From an uncultured Acidimicrobiaceae bacterium (GTDB taxonomy: Bacteria; Actinomycetota; Acidimicrobiia; Acidimicrobiales; SZUA-35), in assembly GCA_947259095.1 (NCBI GenBank), contig CAMYLA010000023.1:1-49531 (forward strand): a stretch of 49,531 nt of DNA. Direction: 5' to 3'. The notes below the pieces were generated by a model, which was not told where the DNA came from, did not search any database, and was given only the letters and a program-made list of their open reading frames with translations. Positions 8,536 to 16,242 of the stretch are shown piece by piece. Both the position numbers and the translations under genes were made by a program. Numbering within the stretch: the first letter of the stretch is position 1; each line of letters starts with the position of its first letter.

Positions 8536-9444
8536 ATGACGGTCGACTATCGACGTTTCGACGTGCCGGTTGACGGCGGTGCCCTCACCGTCGGCCAGTG
8601 GGGCCGGGGTGGCCGGCTCGTCCTGGCCTCCCACGGGATCACCGCCAACCACCTGTCGTGGCAGCGGGTGGGCGAGCTCCTGACGTCGGGGCCGGAGGGG
8701 TCCGATCACCCCATGACCCTGGTGGCGGTCGACCATCGGGGTCGGGCCGGCAGCGCCGACACCCCCGGTCCGTACGGGCTGGCCCGTCACGCCGACGATC
8801 TCATTGCGGTGCTCGACCATCTCGATGGCCCGGCGGCCACGCTGGTCGGCCACTCGATGGGTGCCTTCGTCGCCGCCCTGGCCGCGGAGCGCCATCCCGA
8901 ACGGGTCGACCGGCTGATCCTGGTCGACGGTGGACTACCCCTGCCGGTCGACCTGCCGCCGGGCGCCGACGTCGAAGCGGTCATACGGTCGGTCATCGGC
9001 CCGGCCCTCGACCGCCTCGATCAGCGATGGCCCGACGTCGAGGCCTACGTGCGATTCTTCACCGAACATCCGGCGTTCCAGCCGCCGAACGAATGGCCCG
9101 CCGCAGCCGATGCCTACGTTCGCCACGATGCCGTCGTCACAGCCGATGGCGACATCCGATCCAGCGTGATGAAGCCGGCGGTGCTCGAAGACGGTGGCGC
9201 CGCCATCGTCGATCCGGACGCATCGTCGGCCGTGCAACGCATCACAACGCCGACCACGCTGCTGTGGGCTCCCCGGGGCGTGCTCGACCAGTCACCGGGG
9301 CTCTACACCGCCGACCAGGTCGAAGCGGCGGTGGCGGCGCTGGCCCACCTCGAAGCGGAGCTGGTCGCCGACACCAACCACTACACCGTCGCCGTCGGCG
9401 AGAACGGCGCCTCGGCCGTCGCAGAGGCGATCGTCGGGTCCTGA
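8536..9444 (+). CDS. Alpha/beta-fold hydrolase
   Basis: A 302-residue alpha/beta hydrolase. The oxyanion-hole block is LVLASHGITANHLSW (about residues 31-45). The nucleophile elbow is GHSMGAFVA, with Ser in the usual GxSxG context. A late aspartate and the catalytic histidine are plausible in the C-terminal part (DTNHYTVAVGENG). The family covers esterases, lipases and C-C hydrolases, and the substrate cannot be called. The ATG at 8536 is chosen over an upstream GTG in the same frame because a TACCAT hexamer lies 7 nt before it and the fold begins there. A strong hairpin terminator follows the stop. Confidence 0.9.
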   Translation: MTVDYRRFDVPVDGGALTVGQWGRGGRLVLASHGITANHLSWQRVGELLTSGPEGSDHPMTLVAVDHRGRAGSADTPGPYGLARHADDLIAVLDHLDGPAATLVGHSMGAFVAALAAERHPERVDRLILVDGGLPLPVDLPPGADVEAVIRSVIGPALDRLDQRWPDVEAYVRFFTEHPAFQPPNEWPAAADAYVRHDAVVTADGDIRSSVMKPAVLEDGGAAIVDPDASSAVQRITTPTTLLWAPRGVLDQSPGLYTADQVEAAVAALAHLEAELVADTNHYTVAVGENGASAVAEAIVGS

Positions 9445-9447
9445 GAG

Positions 9448-9466
9448 CGGGGGCGCTCAGCCCCCG
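9448..9466 (+). terminator. GC-rich hairpin after the hydrolase gene
   Basis: CGGGGGC (9448-9454) and GCCCCCG (9460-9466) form a perfect 7-bp stem with a 5-nt loop, starting 4 nt after the stop codon. There is no T-run. Confidence 0.6.
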
Positions 9467-9502
9467 GGTCCGGACGCCTCCCCCGCTTCGGCGGCCCGCC
9501 GG

Positions 9503-9530
9503 TGACCAGGCGACCAGGTGACCAGGTGAC
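9503..9530. repeat. 8-bp tandem repeat (GACCAGGY)
   Basis: Three and a half copies of an 8-bp unit, TGACCAGG/CGACCAGG/TGACCAGG/TGAC, in the convergent spacer between the hydrolase and the GHMP kinase. Confidence 0.7.
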
Positions 9531-9547
9531 ATGCAACCGCCGGCCGG

Positions 9548-10549
9548 TCAGGGGGTGATGGCCATCGTCACCGCGTCGAGGGCGTCGAGCCGGCCTCGCA
9601 ACCGCTCCATCTGCCTATCGTCGCCGGACACGCCGACGATGGCCCCGCCGGACCCGGCGAAGGTTGCGGCGAGGTCACACGCCTCGGCCGCTTCCACCAG
9701 TTCCAGCTGCCTGGCAGGAAGAGGCCCCAGCAATTTACGCAACCGCATGTTCTCGGCGATCAGGCCGGCGAAGCGATCGCCGTCGCCCCATCGCAGCGCC
9801 GCCTCACCCTCGACCACCAGCGTGGCCAGGGTTCGCAGCGTCTCCCGGAGCGCACCGTCACCCTCGTTGAACCGCTGCCGCAGCAACCGGTGGTAGCCGT
9901 CGCTGGGCTCGGCCGCCCCCTCCCGGTAGGCCAGGAACAGGGGTGGCAGGTTCAACGGATCGACCGACCGGTACTCGCCGTGGGCAACCCCGAACCGGGC
10001 ATCGGTTGTCATGTCGCCGAAGTTCATCGCCACCAGGCCGCCGAAGCTCTGCACCACCCGGTCCTGCAGTCCGGCGCTGATGTCGAGCTGATCGGTCTCG
10101 ACCCGCAGTGCGATCGAGGGCAGCACGGTCAGCGGTACCTCGATGCCGGTCAGCTCGGCCAACGACTGCAGCGTTGCGATGACCAGCGCAGACGAACCGC
10201 CGAGCCCGACCTGGCGGGGAATCGACGTGCGGTAGGTGAGCCGGAAGGCGTGGCGATCGAACCCCCGGTAGTCCAACGACTGGGCGACGTCGGCAAAGGT
10301 CCGTACCGTTGCGGCCAGCAGTTGCGGCCCGGTGCCGTAACCCTGGCGATCCACTCGATCGACCAGGTCACCGACCGAATCCCAGCACGGCTGGTCTTCT
10401 TCGTTGGCCAGGATCTCCAGCCGCTCGGCCGGCTCCAGCGTGACGGAAGCCTCGAGCCGGGGTACAGCCAGGCTGAGCGTGCGGCCGCCGTACCCGTCTG
10501 ACGGGTTCCCGAGGAGACCGACCCGGGCCGGGGCGGTTCTGACGATCAA
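9548..10549 (-). CDS. GHMP-family sugar kinase, plant-glucuronokinase-like
   Basis: A 333-residue GHMP kinase. The N-terminal block APARVGLLGNPSDGYGGRT closely resembles that of plant glucuronokinases. The ATP-binding GHMP motif is GLGGSSALVIA (about residues 136-146). Further matches are AGLQDRVVQSFGGLV, LPPLFLAYRE and the C-terminal FAGSGGAIVG. By family it would phosphorylate the anomeric position of a sugar acid or similar sugar; glucuronate is the best guess from memory of the plant enzymes, not proven. The start is TTG at 10549, overlapping the stop of the Nfu_N gene by 4 bases (TTGA), so translation is probably coupled. Confidence 0.82.
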   Translation of the reverse strand: MIVRTAPARVGLLGNPSDGYGGRTLSLAVPRLEASVTLEPAERLEILANEEDQPCWDSVGDLVDRVDRQGYGTGPQLLAATVRTFADVAQSLDYRGFDRHAFRLTYRTSIPRQVGLGGSSALVIATLQSLAELTGIEVPLTVLPSIALRVETDQLDISAGLQDRVVQSFGGLVAMNFGDMTTDARFGVAHGEYRSVDPLNLPPLFLAYREGAAEPSDGYHRLLRQRFNEGDGALRETLRTLATLVVEGEAALRWGDGDRFAGLIAENMRLRKLLGPLPARQLELVEAAEACDLAATFAGSGGAIVGVSGDDRQMERLRGRLDALDAVTMAITP

Positions 10550-10875
10550 CTGTCGGCGGTGAACGACTCCGGCGTCGGCACCTCGACCCCGGGCCGGTAG
10601 TAGGTGTAGAGCTCCTCGATGACCTCCTTCAAACCGGCCGAATCCCGAGCGTCGGTCAGCTTCACCGTGACCGCCTGGGCGTAGATGTGGACCTCGGAAA
10701 CCTTGCCGGTCTCCAACAGTCGGGTGGCGATCACATCCGGTGGGCGGTCACCGTAAATCGTCTCGCCGGCCATGTAGCTCTCGTGGCCCATGCCGGTGAA
10801 GGTCCGGTTGGTGTCGAACCGGATGTAACCCGGCCGGCTGGACGCTGATTGGATAACGGTCACTGGCTCACCCAT
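10546..10875 (-). CDS. Nfu/NifU N-terminal-domain-like protein
   Basis: A 109-residue protein resembling the Nfu_N domain found at the N-terminus of Nfu iron-sulfur scaffold proteins. The central segment DVIATRLLETGKVSEVHIY followed by AQAVTVKL matches the domain's core, which adjoins but is not the cluster-binding part. No CxxC motif is present, so it cannot itself be a classical Nfu scaffold. It starts at ATG 10875, 7 nt after TAGCCT, and its stop overlaps the TTG of the GHMP kinase. Function unknown. Confidence 0.65.
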   Translation of the reverse strand: MGEPVTVIQSASSRPGYIRFDTNRTFTGMGHESYMAGETIYGDRPPDVIATRLLETGKVSEVHIYAQAVTVKLTDARDSAGLKEVIEELYTYYRPGVEVPTPESFTADS

Positions 10876-10882
10876 CGCAAGC

Positions 10883-10888
10883 AGGCTA
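10883..10888 (-). promoter_or_regulatory. Putative -10 hexamer TAGCCT containing an upstream stop codon
   Basis: TAGCCT on the minus strand, 7 nt before the Nfu_N-like gene's ATG. The TAG is at the same time the stop codon of the preceding membrane protein gene. Confidence 0.5.
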
Positions 10889-11434
10889 GCCGACCGAGGA
10901 TGCTTCCATCGATGGCCTCGACCGATCACCGGGCCGGGCCAGCACCCGGCGAATCGCCAGGGCCGCCAATCCGATCGACACCACGGCCAGCACGACGTGG
11001 ACGACGATGAACCCCATCTCGTGGTCGTCGGTGGCGATCTCCACCGCCCGGATCGACCACACCACGACGGTCAGGACGGCCAGGGCCGACACGGTGAACC
11101 GCTGGGCCGGAGCCGAGCCCACAACCGAGAGCAACCGGTCGAGGCCGCCGAAACGACCCGAGCGACCGAGGCGACCGCAGAGCCACGACGTCATCACCGC
11201 TGCGCCGAGCGAGCTGAACCCGATGGCACCGAGCAGCGTCCAACCGCCGGCGGCGTCGAAACCGTCTGGGTCGATCCACAGGTTTCGCAGCCGGCCGCCC
11301 CACACGAACAGCGTCCAACCACCGAAGACGGCGACGACGAGGGCGCTGTCGTCGGCCCATCGACGGGCCCTGCGGAGGCCGGGCAGCGCCTCGGCGGGCG
11401 ATCGGCCTTCGCCGATCTCGGAAGCTCTTGTCAC
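10886..11434 (-). CDS. Four-helix membrane protein, function unknown
   Basis: A 182-residue integral membrane protein. Four hydrophobic segments are visible: ALVVAVFGGWTLFVWGG, GWTLLGAIGFSSLGAAVM, VSALAVLTVVVWSIRAV and GFIVVHVVLAVVSIGLAALA. The GTG at 11434 is preferred over a TTG/ATG-type extension to 11500 because TACCCT lies exactly 7 nt upstream and the longer form would run into the divergent acyl-CoA dehydrogenase start. It ends 10 nt before the Nfu_N-like gene. I recognise no family; it may be an Acidimicrobiia-specific protein. Confidence 0.72.
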   Translation of the reverse strand: MTRASEIGEGRSPAEALPGLRRARRWADDSALVVAVFGGWTLFVWGGRLRNLWIDPDGFDAAGGWTLLGAIGFSSLGAAVMTSWLCGRLGRSGRFGGLDRLLSVVGSAPAQRFTVSALAVLTVVVWSIRAVEIATDDHEMGFIVVHVVLAVVSIGLAALAIRRVLARPGDRSRPSMEASSVG

Positions 11435-11441
11435 AGAGCCA

Positions 11442-11493
11442 AGGGTAGCGACAAGCGGTGAAATGGGCCCGCTCCGGACCGGGCGATTATCGT
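11442..11493. promoter_or_regulatory. Divergent promoter pair (membrane protein / acyl-CoA dehydrogenase)
   Basis: On the minus strand TACCCT (11442-11447) is 7 nt from the GTG at 11434. On the plus strand TATCGT (11488-11493) is 6 nt from the ATG at 11500. The two hexamers are 40 bp apart, so any regulator bound between them would act on both genes. Confidence 0.5.
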
Positions 11494-11499
11494 TGGCCA

Positions 11500-12759
11500 A
11501 TGGCCGAAATCACCGTTGAAGAATTCCGTTCGGAGTGTCTCGAGTTCCTGGAGGCCAACGCAAAGACGAAAGCGGAGGTCACCGACTTCGTCTGGGGTGA
11601 GGGCCCGGACGACGCCTCGTTGTTCGAGACCGTCGATCGGGAGAAGGAGCGCCAGGAACTGGCCGAGGCCCAGGCCTGGCGGGCCAAGCGATACGACGCC
11701 GGCCTTGGCTGGATCACCGGTGACCCGGCCATGGGCGGTCGAGGGCTCACCCGCCGCCACGACCAGGCCTACAGCGAGCTGGAGAACCGGTTCGATGTGC
11801 CGAACCAGAGCTTCTTCGGCATCGGCCTCGGCATGGTGGCCCCGACGATCGCCGACCACGCCAACCCCGACGTGGCGGCCGACCTGCTCCCGAAGTTGTA
11901 CCGAGGCGACCTCGTCGGCTGCCAGCTGTTCTCCGAGCCGGGCGCAGGCTCGGACCTGGCCAGCCTGCAGATGCGGGCCGATCGCGACGGAGACGAGTGG
12001 ATCGTCACCGGCCAGAAGGTGTGGACCTCCGGCGCCCACTACTCCGATGTCGGCGAGGTGATCTGCCGGACCGACCCCGACCTGCCGAAACACAAGGGCC
12101 TGACCGGGTTCGTGGTCGACATGAAGGCCCCGGGGGTCGATATTCGACCGCTGCGGCAGATGACCGGCGGGGCCAACTTCAACGAGGTGTTCTTCAACGA
12201 GGTCCGGGTCCCCGACACCCACCGGCTGGGTGAGGTCAACGACGGCTGGCGGGTGGCGCTCACCACCCTGATGAACGAGCGGGCGTCGATCGGCGGCGGG
12301 CCCGGCGCCGGGGCCGGCTTCACCAGGCTCAAGGAGATGGTCCGCCATTTCGACCTGGCCGACGATCCGCTGATCCGCCAGGACCTGATCGACATCTACA
12401 TCCGCGGTCGGGTGTTGCACTACAACAACCAGCGGTCGCTGGCGGCGATGAAGCGAGGCGAGCTGCCGGGGCCGGAGATGTCCGGAGCCAAGCTGCTGCT
12501 GACCGAGAACATGCGGCGGACCTCGGCTTTCGTTTCCAGCGTGCTCGGCCCGAAACTGACGGCAGACAGCGGCGAGTGGGGTACCTTCTCCTGGGCCGGC
12601 TACGTGCTCGGCATGCCGGGCATGGCCATCGCCGGTGGCTCCGATCAGGTGCTACGAAACATCATGGGCGAACGAGTCCTCGGGCTGCCGAAGGAGCCCG
12701 GCATCGACACCGTCAGCCCGTTCAAGGACATCGCGGTCGGCACCAAACGAGCCGACTGA
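11500..12759 (+). CDS. Acyl-CoA dehydrogenase
   Basis: A 419-residue flavoenzyme of the acyl-CoA dehydrogenase family, which oxidises acyl-CoA at the alpha-beta bond with FAD. The signature is LFSEPGAGSDLASLQ (about residues 147-161), followed by WIVTGQKVWTSGAHYSD and GVDIRPLRQMTGG. The C-terminal helical domain contains the region where the catalytic Glu normally sits. The actual base and chain-length specificity are unclear; it resembles the broad actinobacterial group often linked to steroid or lipid catabolism. The start is ATG 11500, with TATCGT 6 nt upstream. It is convergent with the class V aminotransferase. Confidence 0.92.
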   Translation: MAEITVEEFRSECLEFLEANAKTKAEVTDFVWGEGPDDASLFETVDREKERQELAEAQAWRAKRYDAGLGWITGDPAMGGRGLTRRHDQAYSELENRFDVPNQSFFGIGLGMVAPTIADHANPDVAADLLPKLYRGDLVGCQLFSEPGAGSDLASLQMRADRDGDEWIVTGQKVWTSGAHYSDVGEVICRTDPDLPKHKGLTGFVVDMKAPGVDIRPLRQMTGGANFNEVFFNEVRVPDTHRLGEVNDGWRVALTTLMNERASIGGGPGAGAGFTRLKEMVRHFDLADDPLIRQDLIDIYIRGRVLHYNNQRSLAAMKRGELPGPEMSGAKLLLTENMRRTSAFVSSVLGPKLTADSGEWGTFSWAGYVLGMPGMAIAGGSDQVLRNIMGERVLGLPKEPGIDTVSPFKDIAVGTKRAD

Positions 12760-12885
12760 CGGCGACCGGCCGATGCGCTCAGAGCTGTACGGCCGGGACC
12801 GGTGTCTTGTGGCACATGTGACCGGTGGCGCCCCGAAGGGTCGCAGGCGGTCGGTCACCGTCGGTGACGGAGTGCGGGCTGTTGG

Positions 12886-14121
12886 CTACCGCAGATGTGG
12901 AGCCAACGCGGCCGAGGCGGCAGCCACGCCGGAGGTGCCGATCGAGGCACCCATGGAAACGATGGCGGCCTCGACGGTGCCAAGGGTGCCGAGCAGCATC
13001 GGTGGGTTGAGGTGACCCATGTGGCCGATCCGGAACGCCCGGCCGGCAAAGTCACCGATGCCGAGCCCGAGGGTCAGCCCGGCTCCTTCGGCGCAGCGGC
13101 GCCGGATCTCGTCGGCGTCGATGCTCCCGGTGCGGACCGTGGTGACGGCGGTCGAGCGGGCCGCCGGGTCGGAGATGTTGAAGCCGATGCCGTCGTCGGT
13201 GGACCAGCCATCGACCGCGGCCCACACTGCGCCGGCCATGGCCCGGTGCCGATCCCAGCGGGCTTCGAGGCCCTCCTCCTCGATCATGACGAGGGCCTCC
13301 CGCAACCCGTACAGGTGCGAGACCGGAGGGGTGCCGCTGTACAGCTCGTAGTGCTGGCTCGGGTTGAGCCGCCGACCCCAGTCGAGGTAGCCGACGTGGA
13401 GGTCGGACCGCTCGTAGGCGGCCACCGCTTTGTCGCTGGCCCAAAGGAAGGCCAATCCCGGCGGCACCATCAGCCCTTTCTGGGAGGCGGCAACGGTGAC
13501 GTCGACTCCCCACTCGTCCATCTCGAACGGCTCACAGCCGAGCGAGGCGATGCAATCGACCATGAACAGCGCCGGATGGTCGGCCTCATCGATTGCCGCC
13601 CGCAGCGCCGGGACGTCGTTGCGGACCGAGGTGGCCGTATCGGTCTGGACGCTCAGTACGGCCCTGATCTCGTGGCCCGGATCATCGGCCAGACGGGCCC
13701 GAAGCGCCTCGGGGTCGACCGGGCGATCGTCGGACCCGGGCAGGATCTCCATCTTGACTCCCGACACTGCGGCCAGCTCACCCCAGGCGATGGCGAAGCG
13801 ACCGGACTCCAGGACCAACACCTTGTCGCCCCGGGCCAGTGTGTTGGAGATGGCCATCTGCCATGCCCCGTGGCCGTTGGAGATGATCACGAAGGGGTGA
13901 CCCTCGGTGCGGGCCAGGCCCGGGAGCCGGCGGAAGATGTCGTCGGACGTCTCGACCAGTTCGCCGGAGTAGATGTCGGGCATGGGGCGGGCCATGGCGT
14001 TGAGGACCCGGTCTGGCATGATCGAGGGGCCGGGGATGGCCACCAGGTCGCGGCCGAAGTTGAGGTCGATCCCTCGGTCGGCGATTTCGGGATCGAGCTG
14101 CGGGGGCGAGGTGTTGGCCAT
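12886..14121 (-). CDS. Class V PLP aminotransferase (serine/alanine-glyoxylate type)
   Basis: A 411-residue fold-type I PLP enzyme of the class V family. The substrate-binding N-terminus reads LVAIPGPSIMPDRVLNAMA. FMVDCIASLGCEPFEMDEWGVDV supplies the PLP-binding aspartate. The Schiff-base lysine is in VAASQKGLMVPPG, and the C-terminal arginine region is FAGRAFRIGHMGHLN. The whole resembles serine-glyoxylate or alanine-glyoxylate aminotransferases; the true amino donor is not determinable. ATG 14121 is chosen over far upstream starts because TATCGT lies 7 nt before it. The gene is divergent from the DUF2786 gene. Confidence 0.9.
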   Translation of the reverse strand: MANTSPPQLDPEIADRGIDLNFGRDLVAIPGPSIMPDRVLNAMARPMPDIYSGELVETSDDIFRRLPGLARTEGHPFVIISNGHGAWQMAISNTLARGDKVLVLESGRFAIAWGELAAVSGVKMEILPGSDDRPVDPEALRARLADDPGHEIRAVLSVQTDTATSVRNDVPALRAAIDEADHPALFMVDCIASLGCEPFEMDEWGVDVTVAASQKGLMVPPGLAFLWASDKAVAAYERSDLHVGYLDWGRRLNPSQHYELYSGTPPVSHLYGLREALVMIEEEGLEARWDRHRAMAGAVWAAVDGWSTDDGIGFNISDPAARSTAVTTVRTGSIDADEIRRRCAEGAGLTLGLGIGDFAGRAFRIGHMGHLNPPMLLGTLGTVEAAIVSMGASIGTSGVAAASAALAPHLR

Positions 14122-14128
14122 CGCCAAA

Positions 14129-14134
14129 ACGATA
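14129..14134 (-). promoter_or_regulatory. Putative -10 hexamer TATCGT
   Basis: TATCGT on the minus strand, 7 nt from the aminotransferase ATG at 14121; leaderless-type spacing. Confidence 0.55.
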
Positions 14135-14257
14135 GACCGATCGATCGGATTCGAGCGCACCATCGAGGTGCCGCCGACCCTGTCGGCCGGGCGGCGACCG
14201 GCGGTTCCGACCGTTCGATGGCCGCGGCGGTCACCGCCATTGGCCATACTGGTCGAT

Positions 14258-14911
14258 GTGTCACGTGAGAGCCTGATCGGCAAAGTCGCCGCCCTGCTGG
14301 CCAAGGCCGAGAGCACCGAGCACGAGCCGGAGCGGCAGGCCTTTCTGGCCAAGGCCCAGTCGCTCATCACCCGTCACCAGATCGACGAGGGCGAGCTCCG
14401 GCTGAGCCGGGCCGATATGGCGGAACGGTCGATCCAGATCGACGGCTGGGGTAATGCCACCCGGGGTGTGGTCCACCTGTACTCGGGGGTGGCGGAGCTC
14501 AACCGCTGCTCGGTTGCCCACCGGACCGGTCGGGGGTGGGCCAAGGTGGTGATGTTCGGCGCCGACATCGACGCCGAGGTGACCTGCAGACTGGTCGACC
14601 ACCTGCTGCCCCAACTGCGGCTGGCGATCCTCAACGATCGGCCCCGGTCGAGAATGAGCTATGCCATCGGCTGGACCCACGAGGTCCTGGAGCGGTTGCG
14701 GGCGGCACAACAGTCCGCCGCGGCGGCGGGCAACGCCCTGGTGCCCACCAATGTCCTGGCCGACGAGGCCCTGCGGGCGGCCCACGACCTCCGCTCGGAG
14801 CGGCGCAACACGGTGGACTCCGAGGCCTACGGGTCGGGTATGGTGGCCGCCGAACAGGCCGATATCGGGCGGAGTAGCGTCGGCCGGCCATCGAGCCCCG
14901 GACTCCACTGA
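14258..14911 (+). CDS. DUF2786-domain protein
   Basis: A 217-residue protein whose first 45 residues match the DUF2786 pattern: LIGKVAALLAKAESTEHEP followed by ERQAFLAKAQSLITRHQID. The rest is a mixed alpha/beta region with AKVVMFGADIDAEVT and a helical C-terminal segment rich in Ala and Arg. The family is widespread in actinobacteria and phages; the role is unknown. The GTG at 14258 follows CATACT (14245-14250) by 7 nt and directly precedes the domain. No transmembrane segment is seen. Confidence 0.82.
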   Translation: MSRESLIGKVAALLAKAESTEHEPERQAFLAKAQSLITRHQIDEGELRLSRADMAERSIQIDGWGNATRGVVHLYSGVAELNRCSVAHRTGRGWAKVVMFGADIDAEVTCRLVDHLLPQLRLAILNDRPRSRMSYAIGWTHEVLERLRAAQQSAAAAGNALVPTNVLADEALRAAHDLRSERRNTVDSEAYGSGMVAAEQADIGRSSVGRPSSPGLH

Positions 14912-14976
14912 CGGCCTGGCTGAGGCGGTTGGCGGGCTGGGGAATGGCCCCTGGCAACCTGAGGTTCAACTTGGTC

Positions 14977-15405
14977 ATGGCTTCGATAACCGCAGAACTC
15001 CTCGGCGACTACCGGGTGAACATCACAAACGGCGTCCACACCTGGCGGGCCGACGAACCGGTCGATCTGGGGGGAGACAACACCGGGCCAAACCCCTATG
15101 ACCTGCTGCTCGGCTCCCTGGCCGCCTGCACCTCGATCACGCTCTCGATGTACGCCAAGCGTAAGGGCATCGAGATGACGTCGCTGTCGGTCGAGTACAG
15201 CTACGACAAGATCCACATCGACGACTGCGCAAAGTGCGACGACAGCCACAGCGGCATGATCGACCACGTCACCTCCCGGATCTTCATCGACGGCAACTTC
15301 GACGAGGCCACCCGGGACCGGCTGATGGAGATCGCCCAGCGCTGCCCGGTGCACAAGACCCTGGAGAAGGGCATCGTGTTCGACGAAACGGTCTACGCCG
15401 GCTGA
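14977..15405 (+). CDS. OsmC/Ohr-family peroxiredoxin-like protein
   Basis: A 142-residue OsmC-family protein; members reduce organic hydroperoxides using a cysteine pair. The first redox cysteine is in LLGSLAACTSITLSMYAKRK and the second in AQRCPVHKTLEKGI, in the expected positions. GPNPYDLLLGSLAAC is the family hallmark. Extra cysteines DDCAKCDDSH (around residues 84-93) are not part of the classical pair and could bind metal or be structural. The ATG at 14977 is used; an in-frame start 48 nt upstream would add a non-family extension. It is convergent with rnhB. Confidence 0.9.
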   Translation: MASITAELLGDYRVNITNGVHTWRADEPVDLGGDNTGPNPYDLLLGSLAACTSITLSMYAKRKGIEMTSLSVEYSYDKIHIDDCAKCDDSHSGMIDHVTSRIFIDGNFDEATRDRLMEIAQRCPVHKTLEKGIVFDETVYAG

Positions 15406-15439
15406 GCGAAGGCCCGAACCGGAACCAGCCCGGACGTCG

Positions 15440-16141
15440 CTACCGGAACAGCCGGGCCTGGCCACCCGGCGGCAGCCGTGGCGACCCGGACCACGTCAGC
15501 GAGTCCATGAACACCCACGACCGGCGGTGGATGGCGGTGGGACCGTAGCCCTGGAGGGCGGTCTTGTGGCGAGGACAGGGGTAGCCCTTGTTGAACTCGA
15601 AATCGAAGCCGGGGTACAGCTCGGCCTGGGATCGCATGTACCGATCCCGCACCACCTTGGCCACGATCGAGGCTGCGGCGATCGACAGGCACTTGGCGTC
15701 ACCGCGGATCAGCTTCCTGGTCACCGGGTGACCAACGAAGTCCCAGTTCCCGTCGAGGATGACGGCATCGACGCCGACCCCGAGACCCTCGATGGCCCGG
15801 CGGGCCGCCAGTTTCTGGGCCGCCGACATGCCGAGCCGGTCACACTCGGCATGGCTGACATGGCCGACCGACCAGGCATCGCTCCAGTCGGTGATCCGAT
15901 CGAACAGTGCCTCACGCTCCGGTTCTGTCAGTTGCTTGGAGTCCCGCAACTTGTAGAGCCGACGATCCTTCGGCACCACCACCGCGCCGATGCTGAGGGG
16001 CCCCGCCCAGGAACCTCGGCCGACCTCATCGATACCGACCACCGTGGCGTGACCCTGTTCCCACAGATCCCGCTCGGTGTTCAGGCCCGGAGGTTTGACC
16101 TTGAGGGCCTGACGCAGTTTTGGCACGGTGGCCGTCGCCAT
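15440..16141 (-). CDS. rnhB: Ribonuclease HII
   Basis: A 233-residue RNase HII, which nicks RNA in RNA-DNA hybrids and removes misincorporated ribonucleotides. The motif VVGIDEVGRGSWAGPLSIGA holds the first catalytic Asp-Glu pair. A further catalytic Asp is in VDAVILDGNWDF, and the last motif is AAASIVAKVVRDRYM. GDAKCLSIAAASI and GFDFEFNKGYPC are also family signatures. The ATG at 16141 is supported by TAGGTT 7 nt upstream. It stands alone, 101 nt after the glycosidase-like gene on the same strand. Confidence 0.95.
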   Translation of the reverse strand: MATATVPKLRQALKVKPPGLNTERDLWEQGHATVVGIDEVGRGSWAGPLSIGAVVVPKDRRLYKLRDSKQLTEPEREALFDRITDWSDAWSVGHVSHAECDRLGMSAAQKLAARRAIEGLGVGVDAVILDGNWDFVGHPVTRKLIRGDAKCLSIAAASIVAKVVRDRYMRSQAELYPGFDFEFNKGYPCPRHKTALQGYGPTAIHRRSWVFMDSLTWSGSPRLPPGGQARLFR

Positions 16142-16148
16142 GGGGCTG

Positions 16149-16154
16149 AACCTA
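16149..16154 (-). promoter_or_regulatory. Putative -10 hexamer TAGGTT of rnhB
   Basis: TAGGTT on the minus strand with a 7-nt spacer to the ATG at 16141. Confidence 0.55.
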
Positions 16155-16242
16155 GCAGACCACCGGGCGGCCGGTTGCGACGATGACGTCGGTGAGCGTC
16201 GGAGCCCGGTGCCAGACGACCAGAGCCCGACGACCGTTGCGT

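Noticed and set aside
12773..13015. Plus-strand frame between acyl-CoA dehydrogenase and aminotransferase
   Set aside because: Most of it is antisense to the aminotransferase and it has no domain or ribosome site.
14929..14976. Upstream start for the OsmC gene
   Set aside because: It would add 16 residues not seen in the family, and the inner ATG begins at the normal N-terminus.
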